This document shows, one piece after another, positions 35,524 through 44,286 of a DNA stretch of 64,000 bases (positions within the stretch are counted from its first letter, which is position 1; each line of letters starts with the position of its first letter). The translations under genes and the position numbers were made by a program. Below the pieces are notes generated by a model. The model was not told where the DNA came from and made no database searches. It saw only the letters and a program-made list of their open reading frames with translations. The DNA comes from Pseudomonas frederiksbergensis (lineage in GTDB: Bacteria; Pseudomonadota; Gammaproteobacteria; Pseudomonadales; Pseudomonadaceae), in contig NZ_MOBR01000006.1 in the NCBI RefSeq assembly GCF_003732705.1, positions 206,281 to 270,280 of the forward strand, given 5' to 3'.

Positions 35524-36674
35524 CAGGCGAGCAACTTGATCAGGGTCTGGTAGTAGATTTCGGTCAGCACATCGAGGTCGGCGGCCAGCACACGCTCGTT
35601 GACCTGGTGAATCGTCGCGTTGACCGGCCCCAGCTCAACAACCTGGGTGCCCATGGTCGCGATAAAGCGCCCGTCGGACGTGCCGCCGCTGGTGGAAGCC
35701 TTGGTTTCGCGACCGGTGATGTCCTTGATGCTCGACGCCACGGCATCCAGCAGGGCGCCCGGTTCGGTGAGGAACGGCAGGCCCGACAGCGCCCAATCCA
35801 CGTGCCAGTCCAGGCCATGCTTGTCGAGGATGTCGGCCACGCGTTTTTGCAGGCCTTCGACGGTGGATTCGGTGGAGAAGCGGAAGTTGAACACCGCTAC
35901 CAGATCACCGGGAATCACGTTGGTCGCGCCAGTGCCGGAGTTGACGTTGGAAATCTGAAAACTGGTCGGCGGGAAGAAGTCGTTGCCGTGGTCCCAATGC
36001 TCGGCGGCCAGTTCGGCCAGGGCCGGGGCGGCGAGGTGGATCGGGTTCTTCGCCAGATGCGGGTAGGCCACGTGGCCTTGGATACCGCGTACGGTCAGCT
36101 TGGCGCCGAGGGAGCCGCGACGGCCGTTCTTGACCACGTCACCGACCAGCGTCGTACTCGACGGCTCACCGACGATGCACCAGTCCAGACGTTCCTTGCG
36201 CGCAGCAAGACGTTCGATCACAGCCTTGGTGCCGTGATGCGCCGGGCCTTCTTCATCGCTGGTGATCAGGAAAGCGACCTTGCCCTTGTGATCCGGGTAG
36301 TCGGCGACAAAACGCTCGGCGGCCACGGTCATCGAGGCCAGACTGCCTTTCATGTCCGCTGCGCCACGACCGCACAACATGCCGTGTTCATCGATCACTG
36401 CGTTGAACGGGTCAATCTGCCACGCCGTCACCGGGCCAGTCGGAACCACGTCGGTGTGGCCGGCGAAGCACAGCACCGGACCGTCGTGTTTACCGTGGGT
36501 AGCCCAGAAGTTATCCACATCTTCGATGCGCATCGGCTCCAGTTGGAAACCGGCATCGCCCAGGCGCTGCATCATCTGCTTCTGGCAATCGGCGTCGACC
36601 GGCGTCACGGACGGACGGCGGATCAGGTCGATGGCGAGTTGAAGGGTCGGCGAAAGGTCGGCGTGGGCCGTCAT
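35523..36674 (-). CDS. dapE: Succinyl-diaminopimelate desuccinylase
   Basis: A 383-residue M20-type zinc hydrolase that makes LL-2,6-diaminopimelate in lysine and peptidoglycan synthesis. Metal ligand segments are visible: [37 protein letters not shown] and VEGEPSST (here CIVGEPSST). Length fits the family. dapD (42402) and dapC (46875), two more enzymes of the succinylase branch, are nearby on the same strand. The gene overlaps rlmA by one base. Confidence 0.97.
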   Translation of the reverse strand: MTAHADLSPTLQLAIDLIRRPSVTPVDADCQKQMMQRLGDAGFQLEPMRIEDVDNFWATHGKHDGPVLCFAGHTDVVPTGPVTAWQIDPFNAVIDEHGMLCGRGAADMKGSLASMTVAAERFVADYPDHKGKVAFLITSDEEGPAHHGTKAVIERLAARKERLDWCIVGEPSSTTLVGDVVKNGRRGSLGAKLTVRGIQGHVAYPHLAKNPIHLAAPALAELAAEHWDHGNDFFPPTSFQISNVNSGTGATNVIPGDLVAVFNFRFSTESTVEGLQKRVADILDKHGLDWHVDWALSGLPFLTEPGALLDAVASSIKDITGRETKASTSGGTSDGRFIATMGTQVVELGPVNATIHQVNERVLAADLDVLTEIYYQTLIKLLA

Positions 36675-36696
36675 GGAAAACTCCGGAAGCTAATTG

Positions 36697-36786
36697 TGTA
36701 GGAGCAAAGCTTGCTCGCGATGAACGATGATGAGGTCTTTCTGTTACACCGAATCGCATCAATCGCGAGCAAGCTTTGCTCCTACA
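36697..36786. repeat. REPIN, GTAGGAGCAAAGC type
   Basis: Arms TGTAGGAGCAAAGCTTGC...GCGA and complement; this is a variant with AAAGC in place of GAGGC. It lies between dapE and the ndvB-like gene. Confidence 0.9.
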
Positions 36787-36828
36787 GGATTTGGTGCTGG
36801 GCGCGCAAAATGGCGGTTATCTTAAAGC

Positions 36829-36854
36829 AAAACGGCGGCCATTGGCCGCCGTTT
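36829..36854 (-). terminator. Terminator after the ndvB-like gene
   Basis: Read on the minus strand, AAACGGCGGCC and GGCCGCCGTTTT pair around a three-base loop and are followed by GCTTT. It begins 18 bases after the gene stop. Confidence 0.85.
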
Positions 36855-36871
36855 AGTGCATCTGCGTGGAT

Positions 36872-39463
36872 TTAGACGGCTGGTAGCGGCTCAGGCTCGG
36901 CAGCCGGTTTCGGCAGCGAAGACAGGAACGCCATGATCAGCGCCGCCAGATACGGCAGCGACTGCACCAACAACATGATCACCCAGAAGCGGATGTCGTT
37001 GCTCGGCAGGCCCTGCACCAGGAAGATCCCCAGCGCCGCGCCCCACAGCAGCAGCATGATGAACACCTCTTCCCGTGCCTCCGAAATCGCCACCCAGAAG
37101 CCGTGGTTATCGGCGTTTTTCGGCGTACGGAAGAACGGAATGCTGCTGGTGAAGAAGCCGTACAGCACCGCTTTGGCGATGGTGTGCGACAACGCCAGAC
37201 CGGCCAGTGCGGCGCAGAATGCATCCTTCAGATTGACCCCGACCGCACGGCGATACAGGAAGATGATCTTGGCCACCTTGAACACGAACAGCGCCAACGG
37301 CGGGATCGCAAAAATCAGCAACGGCGGATCGACCCGCTGCGGAACGATGATCATCGCCGCCGACCACAACAGGGCGCCGACGGTGAAGAAGATGTTCATG
37401 CCATCCGCGACCCACGGCAACCAGCCCGCGAGGAAGTGGTAACGCTGGCCACGGGTCAGCTCGGTGTCCTTGCCGCGCAGCAAACTGGCGGTGTGACGCT
37501 TGATGATCTGAATCGCGCCATAGGCCCAACGGAAACGCTGTTTCTTGAAGTCGATAAAGGTATCCGGCATCAGGCCTTTGCCGTAGCTGGTGTGGTAATA
37601 CGCCGCCGACAGGCCTTTTTCGAATACCCGCAGACCCAGTTCGGCGTCTTCACAGATGCACCAGTCGGCCCAACCCAGTTCCTCGAGCACCGAACGGCGG
37701 GTCATGGTCATGGTGCCGTGCTGGATGATCGCGTCACGGTCGTTACGGGTGACCATGCCGATGTGGAAGAAGCCTTTGTATTCCGCGTAGCAGAGCTTCT
37801 TGAAGGTGCTTTCGTTCTGGTCGCGATAATCCTGTGGCGACTGCACCACAGCGATTTTCGGATCGGCGAAGTGCGGCACCATGTGCTTGAGCCAGTTCGG
37901 ATCGACGCAGTAGTCCGAGTCGATCACCGCAATCACTTCGGCATCCTTGGCGGTGTGCGGGATCAGGTAGTTCAGTGCGCCACCCTTGAAGCCGGCGAGC
38001 GGGGCGACGTGGAAGAACTTGAAGCGCGGGCCGAGGGTTTCGCAGTAATCGCGCACCGGCTCCCAGACCGCCGGGTCCTTGGTGTTGTTGTCGATGATCA
38101 GGACTTCGAAGTCCGGATAGTCGAGGTTGGCCAAGGCGTTGAGGGTCTGTTTGACCATCTCCGGCGGTTCGTTGTAGCACGGTACGTGAATCGACACTTT
38201 CGGTCGGTAGTCCGAATCCCCCACGACCGGCAGGAATTCTCGCCGGCGCTTGTGGGTCCAGACCGCTTCGGCCAGTTCGTGGGCTTCGGTCAGCAATACG
38301 ATAAACACCCCGAGCGCGCCGAGGGCGAGCAAGAAGCCCACCGTCAGGCTGAACCAGGTGCTGTATTGCTGGCTGTAGTCGTAGCCGATCCACACCAGAA
38401 CCGAACCGCACAGGAACGCGATAAAGGTCAGGAAGGTGCGGCCACGCTGGCGCAGGGCCGAGCCGTCGATCATCAGCAAGGTCAGGGAGAGCAGGGCCAG
38501 TACTGCCGAGCCGATCGCCAGCACGCGCCATTGCGGGATCGCAACAACCGGGCCTTCGAAGTTGAATTTCTGCTGACGCGCGGCGTTGAACACGCCCCAA
38601 TACGCGCCCACCGAACCTTCGTCAGTGGCCTTCCACGGCTGGTCAAACGCTTCGATCACGAAGTAGTTGAAGCCTTGGCGGTTAAGCTTGTTGACCAAGG
38701 TGCGCAGGTAGATCGCCTGATCCGCCGGGCTCGAATCGGTGCCGCCACGCATACGGCCGTTGCTCGGCCAGCCAACCTCCGAGAGCAGCAGTGGTTTTTT
38801 CGGGAACATCTTTTTCAGGTCCCGGGCACGGTCGAGGACGAACTGACCTGCCTTGTCCACCGGGATGAATTCCCAATAAGGCAGAACGTGCGCGGCGATC
38901 AGGTCGACGTGCTTGGCCAGCTCCGGGTGTTCTTCCCAGACGTGCCACTGCTCGGACGTGGTCACCGGCACTTTCACGGCAGCGCGGACGCGGTCGAGGA
39001 TGACGCTGAGGTCCTTGGCGGTAATTTCCTTACGGAAGATCGCCTCGTTACCTACAACCACGCGAACCACGCTGCGTGAGGTATTGGCCAGTTCGATGGC
39101 GCGCAGGATCTCGCGCTCATTGCGTTCCTGGTCCGGGCTGATCCAGATCCCCAGGGTCACCCGCAGGCCGAACTCTTCCGCCAGTTTGGGAATGTCCTCC
39201 AGCGTGCCGTCGACCGAGTAGGTACGGATGTTGTCCGTCAGCTTGCTCATGATCTCCAGGTCGCGACGCATTTCATCGTCGGTCGGGTACTGGTCTTTCT
39301 GTGGGTACTGGCCTTGTTGAAACGGCGAGTACGAAAAACCGGAGATCTGTTCAGGCCAGTTGGGGGCGGTGACCGGGCGGTTGATCAACGCCCAGAAGCC
39401 GGTAAACAAGGCAGCGATGGCGAGCACCACAACCAGGTTGAGTCCAAATTTACGCGATGACAT
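36872..39463 (-). CDS. ndvB: GH17-GT2 membrane glucan synthase (ndvB-like)
   Basis: An 863-residue membrane protein. After an N-terminal membrane helix (residues ~10-30), a GH17-like glycosidase domain spans ~40-300 (NIRTYSVDGTLEDIPKLAEE, KPLLLSEVGWPS). Several TM helices precede a GT2 domain with DSDYCVDPNW, DAELGLR and the QRFRW motif, then five to six TM helices. This fusion is the architecture of the beta-glucan synthase NdvB in P. aeruginosa (PA1163), which makes cyclic glucans. Start at 39463 (MSSRKFGLN) is preferred; a TTG six codons upstream is less likely. Confidence 0.9.
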   Translation of the reverse strand: MSSRKFGLNLVVVLAIAALFTGFWALINRPVTAPNWPEQISGFSYSPFQQGQYPQKDQYPTDDEMRRDLEIMSKLTDNIRTYSVDGTLEDIPKLAEEFGLRVTLGIWISPDQERNEREILRAIELANTSRSVVRVVVGNEAIFRKEITAKDLSVILDRVRAAVKVPVTTSEQWHVWEEHPELAKHVDLIAAHVLPYWEFIPVDKAGQFVLDRARDLKKMFPKKPLLLSEVGWPSNGRMRGGTDSSPADQAIYLRTLVNKLNRQGFNYFVIEAFDQPWKATDEGSVGAYWGVFNAARQQKFNFEGPVVAIPQWRVLAIGSAVLALLSLTLLMIDGSALRQRGRTFLTFIAFLCGSVLVWIGYDYSQQYSTWFSLTVGFLLALGALGVFIVLLTEAHELAEAVWTHKRRREFLPVVGDSDYRPKVSIHVPCYNEPPEMVKQTLNALANLDYPDFEVLIIDNNTKDPAVWEPVRDYCETLGPRFKFFHVAPLAGFKGGALNYLIPHTAKDAEVIAVIDSDYCVDPNWLKHMVPHFADPKIAVVQSPQDYRDQNESTFKKLCYAEYKGFFHIGMVTRNDRDAIIQHGTMTMTRRSVLEELGWADWCICEDAELGLRVFEKGLSAAYYHTSYGKGLMPDTFIDFKKQRFRWAYGAIQIIKRHTASLLRGKDTELTRGQRYHFLAGWLPWVADGMNIFFTVGALLWSAAMIIVPQRVDPPLLIFAIPPLALFVFKVAKIIFLYRRAVGVNLKDAFCAALAGLALSHTIAKAVLYGFFTSSIPFFRTPKNADNHGFWVAISEAREEVFIMLLLWGAALGIFLVQGLPSNDIRFWVIMLLVQSLPYLAALIMAFLSSLPKPAAEPEPLPAV

Positions 39464-39627
39464 AGCTATTTCAGGTTCCAAAGGCTGTGGAACGAAGGAA
39501 CGGGTCGGCGGTTGGCCAAGGGGCGCGCATCCTACACCGTGCTTTCACTTACCGTACAGCAGGCAGGGAAAAGCCTGACGTTGGGCAATCCGGTTTCACA
39601 TAAGTTCTTACACTTGTCGCTTGTAGC

Positions 39628-39657
39628 TTAGAACTTGTGGCTGCGTAGCCCTATAAT
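39628..39657 (+). promoter_or_regulatory. Candidate promoter of tcdA
   Basis: TTAGAA (39628-39633), an 18-base spacer and a perfect TATAAT (39652-39657) lie 26 bases before the ATG. Confidence 0.55.
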
Positions 39658-39683
39658 GCGCGCCGGTTTTTGGGGTAATGGTC

Positions 39684-40496
39684 ATGAGTACAGAAGATCC
39701 GCGGTTTGCCGGCATCGCTCGGTTGTATGGCATTGAAGGCCTGGAGCGCTTGCGCGCGGCCCATGTGGCGATCGTCGGCGTCGGCGGCGTCGGTTCCTGG
39801 GCGGCGGAAGCCATTGCCCGGTGTGGTGTGGGCGAGATTTCGCTGTTCGACTTGGACGACGTCTGCGTCAGCAATGCCAACCGTCAGTTGCATGCGCTGG
39901 ACAGCACCGTCGGCAAACCCAAGGTCGAGGTGATGGCCGAGCGCCTGCGCGGGATCAACCCGGATTGCACGGTGCACGCGGTGGCGGATTTCGTGACCCG
40001 CGAGACCATGGCCGAATACATCACGCCGAACATCGATTGCGTGATCGACTGCATCGACAGCGTGAACGCCAAGGCTGCGCTGATCGCCTGGTGCAAGCGC
40101 CGCAAGATTCAGATCATCACCACGGGCGGCGCGGGCGGGCAAATTGACCCGACGCTGATCCAGGTCTGCGACCTGAACCGGACCTTCAACGATCCGCTGG
40201 CCTCGAAAGTGCGTTCCACGCTGCGCCGCGACTACAACTTCTCCCGCACTGTGACTCGCCATTACAGCGTGCCGTGTGTGTTCTCGACCGAGCAACTGCG
40301 CTACCCGAAGCCGGATGGCAGCATTTGCTTGCAGAAGAGTTTTGTCGGTGATGGCGTGAAACTCGACTGCGCTGGCGGATTTGGCGCGGTGATGATGGTG
40401 ACGGCGACGTTCGGCATGGTCGCGGCGACCAAGGCTGTGGATAAGATTGTGGCGGGTGTGCGGCGGCCGGCGGATCGCATCAAACCCGAAGCTTGA
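39684..40496 (+). CDS. tcdA: tRNA threonylcarbamoyladenosine dehydratase
   Basis: A 270-residue E1-like ATP-dependent enzyme (TcdA/CsdL) that cyclises t6A37 to ct6A. The ATP-binding loop is IVGVGGVGSWAAEAIARCG, followed by the FDLDDVCVSNANRQLHA signature and an SVNAKAALIAWCK segment. The start at 39684 has GGGGT seven bases upstream; the ATG at 39678 overlaps that site. It is convergent with csdE/csdA, the sulfur-transfer partners with which it is grouped in E. coli. Confidence 0.96.
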   Translation: MSTEDPRFAGIARLYGIEGLERLRAAHVAIVGVGGVGSWAAEAIARCGVGEISLFDLDDVCVSNANRQLHALDSTVGKPKVEVMAERLRGINPDCTVHAVADFVTRETMAEYITPNIDCVIDCIDSVNAKAALIAWCKRRKIQIITTGGAGGQIDPTLIQVCDLNRTFNDPLASKVRSTLRRDYNFSRTVTRHYSVPCVFSTEQLRYPKPDGSICLQKSFVGDGVKLDCAGGFGAVMMVTATFGMVAATKAVDKIVAGVRRPADRIKPEA

Positions 40497-40511
40497 AGTA
40501 GCCCCCTGATC

Positions 40512-40622
40512 GATCGTTCCCACGCTCTGCGTGGGAATGCAGCCCGGGACGCTCCGCGTCCCATACAGAGCCGAACGCGGAGCGTCCGTTGAGGCATTCC
40601 CACGCAGAGCGTGGGAACGATC
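40512..40622. repeat. GATCGTTCCCACGC palindromic repeat, copy 5
   Basis: Same architecture as copies 3 and 4. It fills the gap between the convergent tcdA and csdE genes. Confidence 0.94.
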
Positions 40623-40624
40623 AG

Positions 40625-41029
40625 TTACTGAGCCAACTCATTCATTCGCTGTAACACGGCATTCAAGCCATTACTGCGCGACGGTGACAACTGCCGGCTC
40701 AATCCAAGCTGATTGAACCAACCCGGCAAATCCACCTGCTGCAACTCAACCGCCGACAACCCATTGACCCGCGCCAACAGCAACGCCACCAACCCGCGAA
40801 TCAACCGCGCATCGCTGCTGGCGCTGAACTGCCAGTGGCCATCCTGCAACCTACCTACCAGCCATACCTGGCTTTCACAGCCATGCACCCGGTTAGCCTC
40901 GACTTTATCCACATCGCTCAACGCCGGCAGGCGTTCGCCCCATTGCATCAGCAGTCGCGCCCGCTGTTCCCAGCTTCCGGCCTGCTGAAAGGCTTCCAGC
41001 GCCGTAACGGCATCGGCCGGCATACTCAT
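40625..41029 (-). CDS. csdE: SufE-family sulfur acceptor CsdE
   Basis: A 134-residue SufE-like protein that takes sulfur from the cysteine desulfurase on a conserved cysteine: KVEANRVHGCESQVWLVG. It ends with the typical SRSNGLNAVLQRM helix. Its ATG overlaps the csdA stop by four bases, giving a coupled csdA-csdE pair. The reading frame ends three bases from a palindromic repeat. Confidence 0.94.
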   Translation of the reverse strand: MSMPADAVTALEAFQQAGSWEQRARLLMQWGERLPALSDVDKVEANRVHGCESQVWLVGRLQDGHWQFSASSDARLIRGLVALLLARVNGLSAVELQQVDLPGWFNQLGLSRQLSPSRSNGLNAVLQRMNELAQ

Positions 41030-42231
41030 CGCAGCAACTCCAGCGCCTGATCCAGCGCTTCAAAGAACCGCTCCAGATCCTCGGAATCGTTGTACAACGC
41101 CAGCGACACCCGAATCGCCCCGGCCAGCTCGAAGCTTTTCAGCAACGGCATGGCGCAGTGGTGACCGGCGCGCACGGCGATCCCCTGTTCCGTCAGCAAA
41201 TGCGCCAGATCGGAGTTATGCACACCTTCGACGACGAAGCTGGCCAATGCCAATTGCGGTTTGCCCAGTAACCGAATGCCGTTGCGCGCTTCGAGACCCT
41301 TCAACAGATAGTCATGCAGCGCCGCTTCATGGGCGGATACGGCGTCCTGATCCAATCCAGCGAGGTAATCCAGGGTCGCCCCCAGGCCAATCACACTGGC
41401 AATCGGTGGCGTTCCGGCCTCGAAACCCAGCGGTGCCGGGCGGAAACGGGCGTCGTGGTAGTTGGCGTCCAGCACCATTTCGCCGCCGAATTGCCACGGA
41501 CGCAACTGTTCAAGGGCTGCATTGCGCCCGAACAGCACACCGAGGCCATCGGGGCCGTAGAGTTTGTGACTGGAAAACACATAGAAGTCGCAAGCCAACG
41601 CCTGCACGTCATGCCGGCCGTGGACCACGCCTTGGGCGCCATCGACCACGGTCAGCGCGTTGTGCGCCTTGGCCAGCGCCAGCAACTGGGGCAACGGTTG
41701 CCAGACGCCCAGTACGTTGGACAACTGACTGACCGCCAGCAACCGGGTCCGCGGGCCTATCAGCTGCGCGGCGGCGGCAAGGTTGATGACACCGTCGGTA
41801 TCCAGCGGCAGGATCACCAGTTTCAGGTCGCGGCGCAGGGCCAGTTGCTGCCAGGGCAACAGGTTGGCGTGATGCTCCAGGGCGCTGATGACAATTTCAT
41901 CGCCCGGATTGAATTGATGTTCCAGGCCATAGGCCAGGAGGTTCAGCGCGGAAGTCGCGCCGTGGGTAAAGATGATCTGCCCGCAATCGCCGGCATTAAG
42001 CCATTGCGCGACTTTGCTGCGGCTGTCCTCGAATGCCTGGGTCGCATGTGCGCCCGGCAAGTGCTGCGCCCGATGCACGTTGGCTGCGCCATTGGCGTAG
42101 TAATGCGTCAGGGCATCCAGCAGGGCTTGAGGTTTTTGCGTGGTGGCGGCGCTGTCCAGATAGGTCTGGTCTTGCCGTTGCAATGCGGCGATGGCCGGAA
42201 AATCGGCACGCCAGGGAGAAGGAATCATCAT
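41026..42231 (-). CDS. csdA: Cysteine desulfurase CsdA
   Basis: A 401-residue fold-type I PLP enzyme. The PLP lysine lies in FSSHKLYGPDGLGVLFG and the sulfur-carrying cysteine in AVRAGHHCAMPLLKSF, the SufS/CsdA (group II) arrangement. It feeds sulfur to CsdE. Two ATG codons begin the frame (MMIPSP); either could be used. The neighbouring tcdA completes the csdA-csdE-tcdA set seen in E. coli. Confidence 0.95.
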   Translation of the reverse strand: MMIPSPWRADFPAIAALQRQDQTYLDSAATTQKPQALLDALTHYYANGAANVHRAQHLPGAHATQAFEDSRSKVAQWLNAGDCGQIIFTHGATSALNLLAYGLEHQFNPGDEIVISALEHHANLLPWQQLALRRDLKLVILPLDTDGVINLAAAAQLIGPRTRLLAVSQLSNVLGVWQPLPQLLALAKAHNALTVVDGAQGVVHGRHDVQALACDFYVFSSHKLYGPDGLGVLFGRNAALEQLRPWQFGGEMVLDANYHDARFRPAPLGFEAGTPPIASVIGLGATLDYLAGLDQDAVSAHEAALHDYLLKGLEARNGIRLLGKPQLALASFVVEGVHNSDLAHLLTEQGIAVRAGHHCAMPLLKSFELAGAIRVSLALYNDSEDLERFFEALDQALELLR

Positions 42232-42290
42232 GCTATCGGGCCCTGTTAAACATGGGCGGGGGAACGCCAGACCTTGACCTTGATGTTGCC

Positions 42291-42368
42291 CTTGTAGGAG
42301 CGAGGCTTGCCCGCGAAGCTTTTGGCGGCCTCAAGGGCCCCTTCGCGGGCAAGCCTCGCTCCTACAAG
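42291..42368. repeat. REPIN, GTAGGAGCGAGGC type
   Basis: CTTGTAGGAGCGAGGCTTGC...GCGAAG and complement around a ~25-base spacer, between csdA and dapD. Confidence 0.93.
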
Positions 42369-42401
42369 GGCAGGGCACAGGTGATCTTTTTGACGCTCTG
42401 C

Positions 42402-43436
42402 TTAGTTGTGAGCGTGCAGCGCTTCGTTCAGTTCGATGGCCGATTTGTGGGTTTTGCATTCCACGGCACCGGTCTCCGAATTGCGGCGGAACAGCAGGTC
42501 AGGTTGACCGGCCAGCTCACGGGCCTTCACGACTTTGACCAGTTTGTTGTGCTCGTCCAGCAGCGCCACTTTAGTGCCAGCGGTCACGTACAGGCCGGAC
42601 TCAACAGTGTTGCGGTCGCCCAACGGGATACCGATACCGGCGTTGGCGCCGATCAGGCAGCCTTCGCCGACTTTGATCACGATGTTGCCGCCGCCCGACA
42701 GGGTGCCCATGGTCGAGCAACCGCCGCCCAGGTCCGAACCCTTGCCGACGAACACGCCAGCGGACACACGACCTTCGATCATGCCCGGGCCTTCGGTGCC
42801 GGCGTTGAAGTTGACGAAACCTTCGTGCATCACGGTGGTGCCTTCGCCCACGTAAGCGCCCAGGCGGATACGTGCGGCGTCAGCGATACGCACGCCGGCC
42901 GGTACCACGTAGTCGGTCATTTTCGGGAACTTGTCCACCGAGAACACTTCCAGCAGCTCGCCGCGCAGACGGGCTTCCAGTTGATGTTCAGCCAGTTCGG
43001 CGAGGTCGATGGCGCCCTGGCTGGTCCAGGCGACGTTCGGCAGCAGCGGGAACACACCGGCCAGGTTCAGGCCGTGAGGCTTGACCAGACGATGGGACAG
43101 CAGGTGCAGCTTGAGGTAAGCCTCAGGCGTGGAAGTCAGTTGCACGTCTTCAGCCAGAATGGTGGCGACCAGCGGCTTGTGGCTTTCGGCCAGACGGGTC
43201 AACAGCGCGGCTTGGCCGGTATCGACGTTTTTCAGCGCTTCAGCCAGTTGCGAGGCCTGGGCGGTGGTGAAAGCGATGGCCTGGTTGCCTTCGGTGTAGC
43301 CCAGGACTGGCGCGATGGCCGCGACCAGCTCGGCCGACGGGTTAAGCAGTGGCTGTGCGTAAAACACTTCCAGCCAGGCGCCTTGACGGTTTTGAGTGCC
43401 GACACCGAAGGCCAGGCTGAACAGGGAATTGGACAT
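42402..43436 (-). CDS. dapD: Tetrahydrodipicolinate N-succinyltransferase
   Basis: A 344-residue left-handed beta-helix acyltransferase that uses succinyl-CoA in diaminopimelate synthesis. The hexapeptide region is visible (GVRIADAARIRLGAYVGEGT, GRVSAGVFVGKGSDLGGG, GEGCLIGANAGIGIPLGD). The long N-terminal domain makes it the longer DapD form of Pseudomonas and relatives rather than the ~275-residue E. coli form. Next in direction is the YffB-like gene upstream (33-base gap). Confidence 0.96.
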   Translation of the reverse strand: MSNSLFSLAFGVGTQNRQGAWLEVFYAQPLLNPSAELVAAIAPVLGYTEGNQAIAFTTAQASQLAEALKNVDTGQAALLTRLAESHKPLVATILAEDVQLTSTPEAYLKLHLLSHRLVKPHGLNLAGVFPLLPNVAWTSQGAIDLAELAEHQLEARLRGELLEVFSVDKFPKMTDYVVPAGVRIADAARIRLGAYVGEGTTVMHEGFVNFNAGTEGPGMIEGRVSAGVFVGKGSDLGGGCSTMGTLSGGGNIVIKVGEGCLIGANAGIGIPLGDRNTVESGLYVTAGTKVALLDEHNKLVKVVKARELAGQPDLLFRRNSETGAVECKTHKSAIELNEALHAHN

Positions 43437-43469
43437 GTTGAGACCTCTAACAAAAAGGAACGGGCTGCC

Positions 43470-43832
43470 TTACTTGAGTGCGGCCGCGTAGATATCTGGC
43501 TTGAAGCCAATCAGGGTTCGGTCACCGAGATCAAGCACCGGGCGCTTGATCATCGAGGGTTGTGCGAGCATCAGTTCGATGGCTTTCGCTTGGTCGAGAT
43601 CGGCTTTGCGTTCGTCGTCGAGTTTGCGAAAGGTCGTGCCTGCACGGTTCAACACCACTTGCCAGCCGTGCTCGTCGCACCATTGGCTCAGGTGTTCACG
43701 GTCGATTCCGGCCGTTTTGTAATCATGAAAGTCATAGCTGACAGCGTGTTCATCGAGCCAGGTGCGCGCCTTTTTCATGGTGTCGCAGGCTTTGATGCCG
43801 AAAAGGTGCAACGTTTTACTTGAAACGGTCAA
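43470..43832 (-). CDS. ArsC/Spx-family protein, YffB-like
   Basis: A 120-residue thioredoxin-fold protein of the ArsC/Spx family. The active region is LFGIKACDTMKKARTWLDEH, with a single cysteine (CDTM), as in YffB rather than a CxxC arsenate reductase; the IKRPVLDLGDRTLIGFKPD segment is conserved. It may be a glutathione-dependent thiol reductase; arsenate activity is not indicated. It is 33 bases upstream of dapD and probably co-transcribed. Confidence 0.92.
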   Translation of the reverse strand: MTVSSKTLHLFGIKACDTMKKARTWLDEHAVSYDFHDYKTAGIDREHLSQWCDEHGWQVVLNRAGTTFRKLDDERKADLDQAKAIELMLAQPSMIKRPVLDLGDRTLIGFKPDIYAAALK

Positions 43833-43908
43833 GGAATTGCCCCCTTTACAGGTGCTGGAAAAAAATGGTGACGGATTATGCCATGGCCTTCCGGTTAAAA
43901 CGCAAAAC

Positions 43909-43999
43909 CTGTGGGAGCGGGCTTGCTCGCGAAGACGAAGTGTCAGTCGCCATCAGCGTTGCCTGACACACCGTCTTCGCGAGCAAACCCGCCCCCACA
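43909..43999. repeat. REPIN, GTGGGAGCGGGC type
   Basis: CTGTGGGAGCGGGCTTGC...GCGAAG and an imperfect complement (GCGAGCAAACCCGCCCCCAC). The rest of 43833-44286 holds no convincing gene; a hairpin AAGCGCTGCGGGCGCAGCGCTT occurs near 44134-44155 and a nine-G tract at 44246-44254. Confidence 0.9.
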
Positions 44000-44245
44000 C
44001 TGGATTTGTGGCGTTTCAGGGCGATGCGATAGTGGTGCGGCGGCCGGCTATCAGTCTAGGCGGCTAATATGGCACTTCAATGCTTTCGATGACTGGGGAG
44101 ACGCTGCTGATTGGCTGTCGCGCAATACGCTTGAAAGCGCTGCGGGCGCAGCGCTTGGAGTTTAACTGCCCGAGCCGTCAGCACCGGATCAGTGATGACG
44201 TGCTGCGGGAGATGTGGAGTGAACGGGGTTTGAATTATTCGAATC

Positions 44246-44275
44246 GGGGGGGGGCAGATAGCGGCCCCCGATTTT
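44246..44275. other. Nine-G tract and G/C hairpin beyond the protease gene
   Basis: A run of nine G is followed by CAGATAGCGGCCCCCGATTTT; the G-run can pair with CCCCC to give a stem-loop. It lies 12 bases beyond the minus-strand protease stop at 44287 and may act as a 3' structure; the T-run is on the plus strand only. Confidence 0.5.
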
Positions 44276-44286
44276 CAAGCACTCGC

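Noticed and set aside
37103..39079. A 658-codon plus-strand frame opposite the ndvB-like gene
   Set aside because: Antisense shadow; no ribosome site, no recognisable domain, and the opposite strand has a clear GT2 enzyme.
42033..43823. A 596-codon plus-strand frame opposite csdA, dapD and the YffB gene
   Set aside because: It spans several genuine genes on the other strand and has no domain; a shadow.
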